Below are positions 54,710 through 63,362 of a stretch of DNA of 64,000 nucleotides, piece after piece; within the stretch, counting starts at the first letter, position 1, and every line of letters starts with the position of its first letter. The DNA lies in contig NZ_JARGNU010000002.1 in NCBI RefSeq assembly GCF_029212375.1, positions 1 through 64,000 of the forward strand, read 5' to 3'. Made by a program: the position numbers and the translations under genes. The notes beneath the pieces were generated by a model. The model made no database searches. It was not told the origin of the DNA and saw only the letters and a program-made list of their open reading frames with translations. Source of the DNA: Zhongshania sp. GTDB taxonomy: Bacteria; Pseudomonadota; Gammaproteobacteria; Pseudomonadales; Spongiibacteraceae.

Positions 54710-56080
54710 TTAGCTTTTCTCGTCTAGCTGATATTTCTTAAGCTTATAGCGAAACTGCCTAAAGGTGAGGCCCAAGGTTTTGGCTGATTCAGTTTTGTTC
54801 CAGCGATTAGCCTCTAGGGCATCGGCAATAATCTCTTTTTCAATACCGGCGATGTATTCCTCGAGCTGTCCCGTTGCGGCGCTGAAATGCTTGCCGCTAT
54901 CTTGGGCGTTGGTTGTTATATTTGTTTGCTGAGTGATACTGGGCAGCGACAGGTCACTGGCTGTGATGGTGTCGTTTTCGCACAAGGTGGCGGCGCGTTC
55001 AATAATGTTTTCTAGCTCGCGAACATTGCCGGGAAAACTGTATTGGCACAGGCTGCTTAGTGCCGTTTTATCTAAGGTAGGCGGTCTCACTCCCCATTCC
55101 TTACCAATTTTCTCTAGCATGAATTTGGCTAATAAGGGAATGTCACTGGCGCGGTCGCGGAGGCTGGGCACCTGCACTTCAATAACATTTATGCGATAAA
55201 ACAAGTCGCTGCGAAAACGCTCGGCGGCAACCGCTTTGGCTAAGTCGCGGTGGGTGGCACTAAGAATGCGCACGTCGACAGGGATCTCTTGGGTGGAGCC
55301 AATGCGGCGCACGGCTTTTTCTTGAATGGCGCGCAGTAATTTAACCTGCATGTTCAGGGGAAGGTCCGCGACTTCATCTAGGAAGAGCGTGCCACCATTG
55401 GCCGCTTCAAATAGGCCCTCTTTATGGTCATAAGCGCCGGTAAAACTGCCTTTGCTGTGGCCAAAAAATTCGCTCTCTACTAGCTCGCTGGGGATCGCGC
55501 CGCAGTTAACCGGCACAAAGGGAGCATCGCTGCGGGGGCCGTTGGCGTGAATAAGTCTGGCAACCACTTCTTTGCCGCTTCCGGATTCGCCGCTGATATA
55601 AACCGGCGCCTGACTCCGCGACAGTTTTAAAATTTGTTCGCGCAGATTGATAATACTTTGGGTTTCACCGAGCAAGCGCGTATTGCTGCTGCCGTCGAAC
55701 TGGGGCTCGCGGCGGTCGAGCTTTAAGGCAGTTTTTACTAGCCCCCGCAATTGCTCAACGGATACCGGCTTGCTGATAAAGTCGAAGGCGCCAGATTTCA
55801 GTGCTTCTACGGCGAGCTCGGTACTGCCATAGGCAGTGAGCACGGCCACGGCAGTGCACAGCGAGCTATTTTGAATATGGCGAACTATTTCCAGTCCGGA
55901 GCCATCGGGCAGTTTTATATCGGTAAGACAAAGGCTGATATTGGCGGTGCTATTTAGCGCCTGAATTGCGTCGCGCACATTGCCTACCGCAATGGTGTTT
56001 AAACCCATTCGACTAATGGTGATATCCAGTAATTCGCGAATATCTGGCTCATCATCAATGATTAAAACGGTTTGCTGCAT
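54710..56080 (-). CDS. pilR: Type IV pilus response regulator PilR (sigma-54 activator)
   Basis: A 456-residue NtrC-type regulator. Receiver domain: IIDDEPDIRELL with phospho-acceptor D54 in LTDIKLPDG. AAA+ domain: GESGSGKE, GSFTGAYDH (the GAFTGA loop for sigma-54 contact), and the Walker B and sensor segments. Fis-type HTH at the end (NRWNKTESAKTLGLTFRQFRYKLKK). In Pseudomonas PilR activates pilA with RpoN. The start at 56080 gives the usual N-terminus and has GAG in front; an ATG six codons earlier is possible. It is 59 bp downstream of pilS. Confidence 0.94.
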   Translation of the reverse strand: MQQTVLIIDDEPDIRELLDITISRMGLNTIAVGNVRDAIQALNSTANISLCLTDIKLPDGSGLEIVRHIQNSSLCTAVAVLTAYGSTELAVEALKSGAFDFISKPVSVEQLRGLVKTALKLDRREPQFDGSSNTRLLGETQSIINLREQILKLSRSQAPVYISGESGSGKEVVARLIHANGPRSDAPFVPVNCGAIPSELVESEFFGHSKGSFTGAYDHKEGLFEAANGGTLFLDEVADLPLNMQVKLLRAIQEKAVRRIGSTQEIPVDVRILSATHRDLAKAVAAERFRSDLFYRINVIEVQVPSLRDRASDIPLLAKFMLEKIGKEWGVRPPTLDKTALSSLCQYSFPGNVRELENIIERAATLCENDTITASDLSLPSITQQTNITTNAQDSGKHFSAATGQLEEYIAGIEKEIIADALEANRWNKTESAKTLGLTFRQFRYKLKKYQLDEKS

Positions 56081-56139
56081 GCTGGATCGCTCTTTCATTA
56101 TTGCTGGTTTAGTGCTGTTTTAATTGGCACGTTTGGCTT

Positions 56140-57729
56140 TTAATCAAGCAAGGTGCCGCGGTCGGGATGCGAGAATTGTAATCGAAAACAACTTTGCGCA
56201 AGTGCGGTGCGCTGGTAATAAATATGGATTTGATTAGCTAAACATAATTCTCGACATAAATAGAGTCCTAGGCCGTTGCCTTGCGATTGAGTGGTGAAAA
56301 AGGGTTCAAATATTTTATCTTCGTCTTCCGGATTTATACCCGCGCCGTTGTCGATAATGTCCAGTATTACGGCGCCCGAACGGGGCGAGTTGTGGCAGCG
56401 AAATAATAATTCGGCTTTGCCGTGTTTGGCTGCACCATGGCGTGCGCCATTGTCGGCGATATTCGAGATAATTTGGCTGAGCTGGCTGCGGTCAACATTA
56501 ACGGTGTCGAACTCGCCTTGCTTTTCGAGACTCATGCTGAGCCCGCAATGTTCGGTGGGGCGCCAGTCGTCAATGAAGTTTTGCAACCACTCGCTTAAAG
56601 AAAAGCGCTGTGGCTGCGGGCTGCGGCCCCGCGACAGTTCGAGAATGTTTTTGATAATGTCATTCATGCGCAGCGCGTGACTTTGAATAATGTCGGCAAA
56701 ACGGGTGTCGCTGCTGTCGAGATTGGGACTTTCGGCGAGCAATTGTGCCGCGTGGCTAATGGCGCTCAAGGGATTGCGAATTTCATGGGCGATGCTGGCG
56801 GTGAAGCGACCCAGCGAGGCGAGCTTCAGGTTTTGTGCGCGCTGGGTAATTTTGCTGATGTTCTCAATATAAAGCAGGCAGTCGCTGTGATCGTGGGCTT
56901 CGAGGTTGGTCATATTAACGTGAACATCGAGGTGCTGGGGGCCGACGCCGATAATACGTGAATGATTTACCCCTTCTTTGGCCATTTCAATAAGCATTGC
57001 TGGAGCGTATTGGTTTTGATCGGTCGCCGCGGGGCGAATATCGAGCAACTCTTGGGCGGCGGCATTGATGAGTTTGATGTGGCCAGTTTGCGACATCACA
57101 ATAATACCGGTCTGCATTCTTTGCACAATGCGCTGATTGATTGCCGACAGCTTTTCAATGTCGGTGCGTCGTCGCTCAGCTAATTGCTGGGTTTTAACAA
57201 TGCGGGCGCTGAGGTAGCGAATGGCGATGGCGGCCGAAAAATAGGCCATGCCGGTGATGCCGGCAACAATAAATTGCTGGGTGCCAACCCGCTCGTAAAG
57301 CGTGTGTACCGTAACTTCGCTGATGGCGGTGATCGTGGCGAGGGCGGCAATGGCCAAACTCAGCTGGCTAGATAAGGTGATGCTGGCGGCGCTAATCGAC
57401 ACAATGAGCAACAGCGGCAAGCCGGAATCGGCGCTGCCTGAGCAATAGCTCATAAAGATAATGGCGCCAATATCGACGAAAAACTCGAAAAACAGCTGGG
57501 TAGGGCTGTAGCGGCCCGTCATGAAATAGTGGCGTACTAACAGGCCTAGGGCAAAAATGGCGTAGGCTGAAGCCACCACCGCAAATAATCGGGGGGCGCT
57601 GGTGCCCAATGTCGACTTAGCGGGGCCAAATATGAGCGCCACAAAAAAGGCGCCAGCCAGCGCAAAGCGGTAAGCACTGTACACGCGCATTATTGCGCGC
57701 TGCTGGATATGATCTTGGGCGATGGCCAT
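56140..57729 (-). CDS. pilS: Type IV pilus sensor histidine kinase PilS
   Basis: A 529-residue membrane kinase. Residues about 20-175 contain six membrane helices; a PAS-like part (about 205-300) follows; then HisKA with ASIAHEIRNPLSAISHAAQLL (phospho-His) and HATPase with SNIADNGARHG, IIDNGAGI and GNGLGLYLCREL. It is the partner of PilR, which in Pseudomonas reads major-pilin levels in the membrane. Placement directly after the pilus clusters keeps the Pseudomonas-type linkage. Confidence 0.93.
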   Translation of the reverse strand: MAIAQDHIQQRAIMRVYSAYRFALAGAFFVALIFGPAKSTLGTSAPRLFAVVASAYAIFALGLLVRHYFMTGRYSPTQLFFEFFVDIGAIIFMSYCSGSADSGLPLLLIVSISAASITLSSQLSLAIAALATITAISEVTVHTLYERVGTQQFIVAGITGMAYFSAAIAIRYLSARIVKTQQLAERRRTDIEKLSAINQRIVQRMQTGIIVMSQTGHIKLINAAAQELLDIRPAATDQNQYAPAMLIEMAKEGVNHSRIIGVGPQHLDVHVNMTNLEAHDHSDCLLYIENISKITQRAQNLKLASLGRFTASIAHEIRNPLSAISHAAQLLAESPNLDSSDTRFADIIQSHALRMNDIIKNILELSRGRSPQPQRFSLSEWLQNFIDDWRPTEHCGLSMSLEKQGEFDTVNVDRSQLSQIISNIADNGARHGAAKHGKAELLFRCHNSPRSGAVILDIIDNGAGINPEDEDKIFEPFFTTQSQGNGLGLYLCRELCLANQIHIYYQRTALAQSCFRLQFSHPDRGTLLD

Positions 57730-57887
57730 AATATACCTTAGTGGGTTCTAGTCTCAGTTTATACGTCCATAGTGGGGGATGCACTCTCGCTTATTTGATA
57801 GAATAATGCGTCCTAATTGAGTGCTAGGCTCGAGCTGCCGTAAATAAGCCGAATTTAGCCCCCGTTTTTGTAGATGGAAACCGTTTA

Positions 57888-59516
57888 ATGACTTCACTGC
57901 GTATTGTGCTGGCTCAAATTAATCCTGTGGTTGGGGATATTGAAGGCAACACTAACAAGATTATTGCCACCATAGAGACGGCGGTTTCTCGTCACGATCC
58001 TCAGTTAATCTTATTTCCCGAGCTGGTAGTGACCGGCTACCCCCCAGAGGATTTGCTGCTGCGCGACAGCTTGGTGCATCGCATTGAGCGGGCGCTGCAA
58101 AAAATCGCCAGCCAAGCTCCTAAGTGCTATGTGGTGGTGGGCTATCCACGGTCCTTAGATGGCAATCTATACAATGCCGCTGGGGTGTTTTTTGGCGGCA
58201 AATTGGTCAACGAATATCACAAGCAGTGCCTGCCCAATTATCGGGTATTTGATGAAAAGCGTTACTTTAAAGAAGGTAAGCACACCCTAGTAATGGATAT
58301 CTTTGGGGTGCCAACCGCGATCAGTATCTGCGAAGACGTGTGGGAAGACGCGCCCACCGCTGGCGCCAAGGCCGAAGGTGCCCAGCTAATGCTTAACCTC
58401 AGTGCCTCACCATTCCACGCGGGCAAGCAAATTGAGCGCGAGGCATTGCTGGCCCAGCGTGCATGGCAGGGTGGTATGCCGGTGGTGTACTGCAATTTGG
58501 TGGGCGGCCAAGATGAATTAGTTTTTGATGGCGCCTCGATGGTGGTGTCGGCGGAAGGCGAATTAATCTCCCGCAGCCCTGCTTATATTGAATATATCAG
58601 CTGCGTTACTGCGAACTGGGATGGTCGCCGCCTGCGTTTTGACGAGGGCGAAGTCAGCGATTTACGTCCGGTGTTAGAGGATATTTACGAGACTCTTGTG
58701 CTGGGCGTGCGGGATTACGTTAATAAAAATGGTTTTAAGAGTGTGGTCTTGGGTTTGTCGGGTGGTATCGATTCGGCGGTAACCTTGGCGATAGCTGTAG
58801 ATGCGCTGGGCGCGGATCGAGTGGAGGCGGTAATGATGCCCTTCCGCTATACCGCCTCGATGAGCATGGAAGATGCCCAGGCCCAGGCGGCTATTCTTAA
58901 AGTGCGTTATCAGGTAATTTCTATCGAGTCGGTTTACGATGCTTTTATGCTGGCCCTAAATGACGAGTTTGAAGGCCTAAGTACCGACAAAACCGAAGAG
59001 AATTTACAGGCCCGCTGTCGCGGTGTGTTGCTGATGGCGATCTCCAATAAAAAGGGTTCACTGGTACTAACCACCGGCAATAAGAGTGAAGTGGCGGTGG
59101 GTTACTCCACCTTGTACGGTGATATGGCCGGCGGCTTTGATGTGCTCAAAGACGTTTCGAAGATTCGAGTTTTTGAATTGGCGCGCTACCGTAATAGCTT
59201 GTCGCCAGCGATTCCGCAGCGGGTTATCGACCGGCCACCGTCGGCGGAACTAGCGCCAGACCAAAAAGATGAAGATAGTTTACCTCCCTACGATATTCTC
59301 GATCAGGTCATTGAGCGGTATATTGAACACGATGAGAGCGCCGAGACGATTATTGCCGCGGGTTTTGAGCGCGAGATGGTTTATCGGATTTTGCGACTGA
59401 TCGATATCAATGAGTACAAGCGCCGCCAAGCCCCAATCGGCACGCGGATTACCGAGCGTGGCTTTGGTCGCGATCGTCGCTACCCCATCACCCAAAAATG
59501 GCCGATTGGCGATTAA
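57888..59516 (+). CDS. nadE: Glutamine-dependent NAD+ synthetase
   Basis: A 542-residue two-domain enzyme of the last step of NAD synthesis. The N-terminal nitrilase-like glutaminase has the triad E45 (FPELVVTGYPP), K112 (EYHKQCLPNY) and C148 (ISICEDVWE). The C-terminal synthetase has the PP-loop GLSGGIDSAVTLA and TTGNKSEVAVGY. It therefore uses glutamine rather than needing free ammonia. It is divergent from pilS. In P. aeruginosa this gene is not between pilS and the bamD (comL) block, so its position is a difference. Confidence 0.96.
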   Translation: MTSLRIVLAQINPVVGDIEGNTNKIIATIETAVSRHDPQLILFPELVVTGYPPEDLLLRDSLVHRIERALQKIASQAPKCYVVVGYPRSLDGNLYNAAGVFFGGKLVNEYHKQCLPNYRVFDEKRYFKEGKHTLVMDIFGVPTAISICEDVWEDAPTAGAKAEGAQLMLNLSASPFHAGKQIEREALLAQRAWQGGMPVVYCNLVGGQDELVFDGASMVVSAEGELISRSPAYIEYISCVTANWDGRRLRFDEGEVSDLRPVLEDIYETLVLGVRDYVNKNGFKSVVLGLSGGIDSAVTLAIAVDALGADRVEAVMMPFRYTASMSMEDAQAQAAILKVRYQVISIESVYDAFMLALNDEFEGLSTDKTEENLQARCRGVLLMAISNKKGSLVLTTGNKSEVAVGYSTLYGDMAGGFDVLKDVSKIRVFELARYRNSLSPAIPQRVIDRPPSAELAPDQKDEDSLPPYDILDQVIERYIEHDESAETIIAAGFEREMVYRILRLIDINEYKRRQAPIGTRITERGFGRDRRYPITQKWPIGD

Positions 59517-59562
59517 TAGGGTGTTTTTCAACAAGATAGCTTAATAAGGCTGCTAAGACTTA

Positions 59563-59581
59563 CGGCTGTGTTTCACAGCCG
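59563..59581 (+). terminator. Hairpin between nadE and glpD
   Basis: CGGCTGTG-TTT-CACAGCCG is a perfect 8-bp stem with a 3-base loop in the 103-bp gap. It lacks a T-tract, so termination is uncertain; an RNA-stability or operator role is possible. Confidence 0.4.
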
Positions 59582-59619
59582 ATGTATTTCCGCATCAGAC
59601 AATCAGGGAATAGGGCAGC

Positions 59620-61227
59620 ATGGAATTACGGGCAAGCAATGTACGAAAGCTCAAGGACGGAACTTTCGATGTATTAATACTTGGTGGTGGCATTAACGGC
59701 GCGGTATCCGCTGCCGCGTTAGCGGCAAAGGGCGCGAAAGTCGCGCTGATTGACCGCGGCGATTTTGCGGGGCTAACCAGTTCTAACTCCTCAAATTTGG
59801 CGTGGGGGGGCATTAAATACTTAGAGAATCACGAGTATTTTTTGGTGAACAAGCTTTGCCGTAGCCGCAATCATTTGATGCGCAGCTACCCTTCAACCGT
59901 AAAAGAAATTCGCTTTCTTACCACTATTCAAAAAGGCTTTCGGTTTCCGGCTTTTTTCGTTTATTTAGGTACCATTGTGTATTGGCTCTTTGGCCGGTTT
60001 GTGACCCGCGCACCGCGTTACATGAGCCGCGCGGCGCTGGCTAACGCTGAGGGGGTTATTGATACCAGCAATGCCGAAGGAGGATTTGAATACTCGGATT
60101 GCTACCTTTACGACAACGATGCCCGCTTTGTATTTAATTTTGTGCGCACCAGCCTGAATTACGGCGGCATCGTTGCTAACTACGTTGAGTCCCTCGGCGC
60201 CGAACGCCGAGATGGTCTGTGGCATAGCCGTGTGCGCGACAATATCAGTGGCGAGCAATTTACTATTCGCGCCAAAGTACTCATAAACGCCTGTGGTCCC
60301 TATGTTGATACTCATAATCAGTTGAGCGGTCAGCACACCGCGCACCGCCACTTGTTTTCCAAAGGCATACACCTAATTGTTGATCAAATCACTGAAAGTC
60401 ACCGAATACTGACTTTTTTTGCCAGTGACGGTCGCCTGTTTTTTGTGATTCCAATGGGCCCCAAAACCTGTATTGGCACCACTGATACCCAAGTTGAAAG
60501 CGCCGAGGTTGAAGTGACCGAGGCCGACCGCCAGTTTGTGTTGGACAATGTTAACGCCTTGCTCAAGCTTGAAAAGCCGCTGACCACTGCCGACATTATC
60601 TCTGAGCGCTGTGGTGTGCGGCCCTTGGCACTAAAAGGCGAAGATGGCGTGGCCGATTGGGTGAAGCTGTCTCGCAAGCACGCGATCGATGTTAATGCGC
60701 AAGACCAGCATCTCAGTATTTTTGGCGGCAAGCTCACCGACTGCATCAACGTTGGCGACGAAGTGGCCGAGTTGGTGGCAGATTTGGGTATAAATCTGCC
60801 TTACGCCAAACAGCGCTGGTACGGCGAGCCAGGTAATAGCGTAAAGCGCGAATACCTCCATCAAGCCGCGCTGATGGATCTCGATGCTTTAACTGACCCC
60901 AGCTCATCAGAACCGCTAACCCAGCGCTTGTGGCGCCGCTACGGGCGCAGCGCCATCGAAATGCTAGAAATGATTCGCGAAGACCCCAGCAGCGCGGAGT
61001 TGCTTATTGAAAACGCCGAGTACCTGCGCTGTGAGATAGAGCACGCCGCAAGGCGGGAAATGATCACCAAACTCGACGACTTCCTGCGCCGTCGCTCAAA
61101 AATAGCACTGGTAGTGCGCAGAGAAGACATTATCAATGCCCCAGGTCTGCATGAAGCCTGCGAAATTTTGTTTGGCGACGAAGCGGAAGCGAAGTTGGCA
61201 GAGTATGTGGCGGCGACTGCTGGGTGA
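59620..61227 (+). CDS. glpD: FAD-dependent glycerol-3-phosphate dehydrogenase
   Basis: A 535-residue membrane-associated flavoenzyme passing electrons from glycerol 3-phosphate to quinone. FAD-binding motif LILGGGINGAVSAAALAAKG is at residues about 19-38; TSSNSSNLAWGGIKYLE is the family's second signature, and DGRLFFVIPMGPKTCIGTTDT and GGKLTDCINVGDEVAEL are typical of GlpA/GlpD. No glpF, glpK or glpR is nearby, so induction by glycerol cannot be read from context. It is closely followed by a repeat element. Confidence 0.92.
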   Translation: MELRASNVRKLKDGTFDVLILGGGINGAVSAAALAAKGAKVALIDRGDFAGLTSSNSSNLAWGGIKYLENHEYFLVNKLCRSRNHLMRSYPSTVKEIRFLTTIQKGFRFPAFFVYLGTIVYWLFGRFVTRAPRYMSRAALANAEGVIDTSNAEGGFEYSDCYLYDNDARFVFNFVRTSLNYGGIVANYVESLGAERRDGLWHSRVRDNISGEQFTIRAKVLINACGPYVDTHNQLSGQHTAHRHLFSKGIHLIVDQITESHRILTFFASDGRLFFVIPMGPKTCIGTTDTQVESAEVEVTEADRQFVLDNVNALLKLEKPLTTADIISERCGVRPLALKGEDGVADWVKLSRKHAIDVNAQDQHLSIFGGKLTDCINVGDEVAELVADLGINLPYAKQRWYGEPGNSVKREYLHQAALMDLDALTDPSSSEPLTQRLWRRYGRSAIEMLEMIREDPSSAELLIENAEYLRCEIEHAARREMITKLDDFLRRRSKIALVVRREDIINAPGLHEACEILFGDEAEAKLAEYVAATAG

Positions 61228-61232
61228 TTCGC

Positions 61233-61329
61233 TGGATGCCGGACGGGAGACGGGAGACGCAAAGGCTTTGAACCTCGGAGCTTATCTTAGCGTCTCCCGT
61301 CTAGCGTATAGCAACTAAGACGGCATCCA
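61233..61329. repeat. Nested inverted-repeat element, GACGGGAGACG family (copy 2)
   Basis: Outer arms TGGATGCCG (61233-61241) and CGGCATCCA (61321-61329) enclose inner arms AGACGGGAGACGC (61248-61260) and GCGTCTCCCGTCT (61290-61302), all perfect. The 97-bp unit has the look of a MITE-like or REP-like insertion in the gap between convergent glpD and bamD. It shares a 16-mer with the element at 155-230. Confidence 0.7.
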
Positions 61330-61330
61330 C

Positions 61331-61356
61331 AAAAAAAGGCCGCAATCGGCGGCCTT
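61331..61356 (-). terminator. Terminator for bamD
   Basis: AAGGCCGC (61336-61343) and GCGGCCTT (61349-61356) pair in a tight hairpin. On the minus strand the hairpin is followed by a run of seven U residues (A-tract at 61331-61337), as expected of an intrinsic terminator for the leftward bamD transcript. Confidence 0.8.
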
Positions 61357-61389
61357 ATTACAAACTATGTTACTTGCTGGAGATTAGGC

Positions 61390-61432
61390 TTAACGCCAAA
61401 AGCGTCTCCCATCTCCCGTAAAGCGTCTTGCA
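61390..61432. repeat. Partial repeat, GACGGGAGACG family (copy 3)
   Basis: AACGCCAAAAGCGTCTCCCATCTCCCGTAAAGCG is related to the right arm of the element at 61233-61329 but has no clear left arm. It lies between the bamD stop and its terminator, so it would be in the bamD 3' untranslated RNA. Confidence 0.5.
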
Positions 61433-61435
61433 GTC

Positions 61436-62308
61436 CTACTGCTCCGTCTCTTCCCGATTATCAAACTTCGGTGGCTCATAGCGATCAAACAAGCCTAGGG
61501 TCGCTTTATTGATAACCGAACCTTCCTGATCTAAACCAACTTGGCTAACAAAATTGCCATTTTTGTCTAGCGAGGGGTGGTTGGGGTAGTTTTTGCGCAG
61601 CACCATTAGCGATTGATCGGCTAGGTCGTTCATTCCCAGCAGCAAATATGCCTGTACCATTACCGCGAGGGCGTCTGGTATAGCGGGGGTTTGCGGCAGG
61701 TTTTCAATTACATAGCGACCACGGTTGGCGGCGGCTAAGTAGGCTTTACGCTTGAAATAGTAATTGGCAACGTTAATTTCGTAGCGCGCCAGACGGTTGC
61801 GCAACTGCACCATCCGCGCCTTGGCGTCGGGTGCGTATTCGCTGTCTGGGAAGCGCTGCAGCAACTGCCGGAAGTCATCAAATGACTTAATCGTCGAACC
61901 GGGGTCGCGCTGGGTCATATCCGTGGGGATAAAACGCTCCAAAAAGCCCTCACCGTCGGTGTAGTTGGCTAGCCCGCGCATATAGTAGGCATAGTCAACT
62001 TTCGGGTGCTGGGGGTGCAAACGAACAAAGCGATCAGCGGCAGCCACCGCAGCTTCGTTGTCGCCACCGCGATAATAACCGTAAATAATCTCTAATTGCG
62101 CCTGTTCGGCGTACGGGCCGAAAGGATAGCGGCTTTCTAGGAGCTGTAAATTCTCCACGGCCAATGAAAAGTTTTTGCTTTTCAGGTAGCCTTGCGCAGC
62201 TTCGTAGATTTCTCGCTCCGAAAATTCGGGCCGATCTGGATCGCTGGCACAGCCAACCACCAGTATGCTTATAAAGAGAAGTGCAAAGACCTTAACGACA
62301 GCTTTCAT
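61436..62308 (-). CDS. bamD: Outer membrane assembly lipoprotein BamD
   Basis: A 290-residue essential lipoprotein of the BAM complex that folds outer-membrane proteins. The lipobox is LVVGC with C20. Five TPR-like repeats follow, with conserved segments [41 protein letters not shown] (start shown as [12 protein letters not shown]) and [30 protein letters not shown]. Confidence 0.94.
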   Translation of the reverse strand: MKAVVKVFALLFISILVVGCASDPDRPEFSEREIYEAAQGYLKSKNFSLAVENLQLLESRYPFGPYAEQAQLEIIYGYYRGGDNEAAVAAADRFVRLHPQHPKVDYAYYMRGLANYTDGEGFLERFIPTDMTQRDPGSTIKSFDDFRQLLQRFPDSEYAPDAKARMVQLRNRLARYEINVANYYFKRKAYLAAANRGRYVIENLPQTPAIPDALAVMVQAYLLLGMNDLADQSLMVLRKNYPNHPSLDKNGNFVSQVGLDQEGSVINKATLGLFDRYEPPKFDNREETEQ

Positions 62309-62405
62309 GTAATTTTTCCAAATAGCGGAATATCCCCAAAGACCCCTTGCCTTAGCGAGGGCCTGCTATTTAAACACAGCGCGAAGATGGTATAAAGAAT
62401 CAGCT

Positions 62406-63362
62406 ATGACCGAGATTATAGATCGACAGGAAATTGTTCCCGCGGGCTTCAATGGCGACCGTTTTGACCAAGTGGCTGCCCAGTTGTTCCCAGAGTATTC
62501 ACGCTCGCGCCTCCAAACGTGGATAAAAAGCGGTGAACTCACCGTCAATGGTGAGGTTCAGCGCACCCGCGACAAGGTTTACGAAGACGATAAGCTAAAT
62601 TTACACGCCGAATTACAGTCCGAAGTGCGCTGGGAAGCTGAGGAAATTGAGCTTGATATCGTCTTTGAAGACGAACATGTTCTTGTTATTAATAAACCGG
62701 CAGGTTTAGTTGTACACCCTGGCGCAGGTAATCCCGACGGTACTTTGTTGAATGCCCTGCTAAATCACTTTCCCGATATTGCTACTGTCCCGCGTGCGGG
62801 GATTGTTCATCGTCTCGATCGCGACACTACGGGCTTGATGATTGCCGCCAAAACCTTAGAAGCTCACACCAGCTTGGTTGCTCAGCTTCAGGCGCGTGAA
62901 GTACACCGCGAATACGATGCGGTGGTCTTTGGCACCATGACCGGCGGCGGCACGGTAGATGAGCCCATGGGGCGTCACCCACGCCAACGTACCAAAATGG
63001 CGGTGAGCCAAATTGGTGGCAAAGAGGCGATTACCCATTATCGCGTTACGCGGCGTTTTTTAAATCACACCCATATTCGCTGCTTTTTAGAAACCGGTCG
63101 CACCCATCAAATTCGGGTGCACATGGCGCATATTAAATACCCCCTAATTGGCGACCCGCTCTACGCTGGTCGGCCGCGTCTGCCCAAGGGCGCCAGCGAA
63201 GTGCTAATTACCGCGCTGCGTGGTTTTGGCCGTCAGGCCCTGCACGCCCGCCGTTTAGAGCTGGAACACCCCATATCTGGCGATACCATGTCTTGGGAAG
63301 TGCCGCTGCCAGAAGACATGAAGGCGCTGTTGGCAGTGTTGTCTACCGAGGACGTACGCTGA
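62406..63362 (+). CDS. rluD: 23S rRNA pseudouridine(1911/1915/1917) synthase
   Basis: A 318-residue RNA-modifying enzyme. The N-terminal S4 domain (about 18-75) binds rRNA; the catalytic aspartate is D138 in HRLDRDTTGLM, and KPAGLVVHPGAGN and ETGRTHQIRVHM are further family motifs. It makes the three pseudouridines of helix 69. It is divergent from bamD and overlaps pgeF, the same layout as in Pseudomonas. Confidence 0.95.
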   Translation: MTEIIDRQEIVPAGFNGDRFDQVAAQLFPEYSRSRLQTWIKSGELTVNGEVQRTRDKVYEDDKLNLHAELQSEVRWEAEEIELDIVFEDEHVLVINKPAGLVVHPGAGNPDGTLLNALLNHFPDIATVPRAGIVHRLDRDTTGLMIAAKTLEAHTSLVAQLQAREVHREYDAVVFGTMTGGGTVDEPMGRHPRQRTKMAVSQIGGKEAITHYRVTRRFLNHTHIRCFLETGRTHQIRVHMAHIKYPLIGDPLYAGRPRLPKGASEVLITALRGFGRQALHARRLELEHPISGDTMSWEVPLPEDMKALLAVLSTEDVR

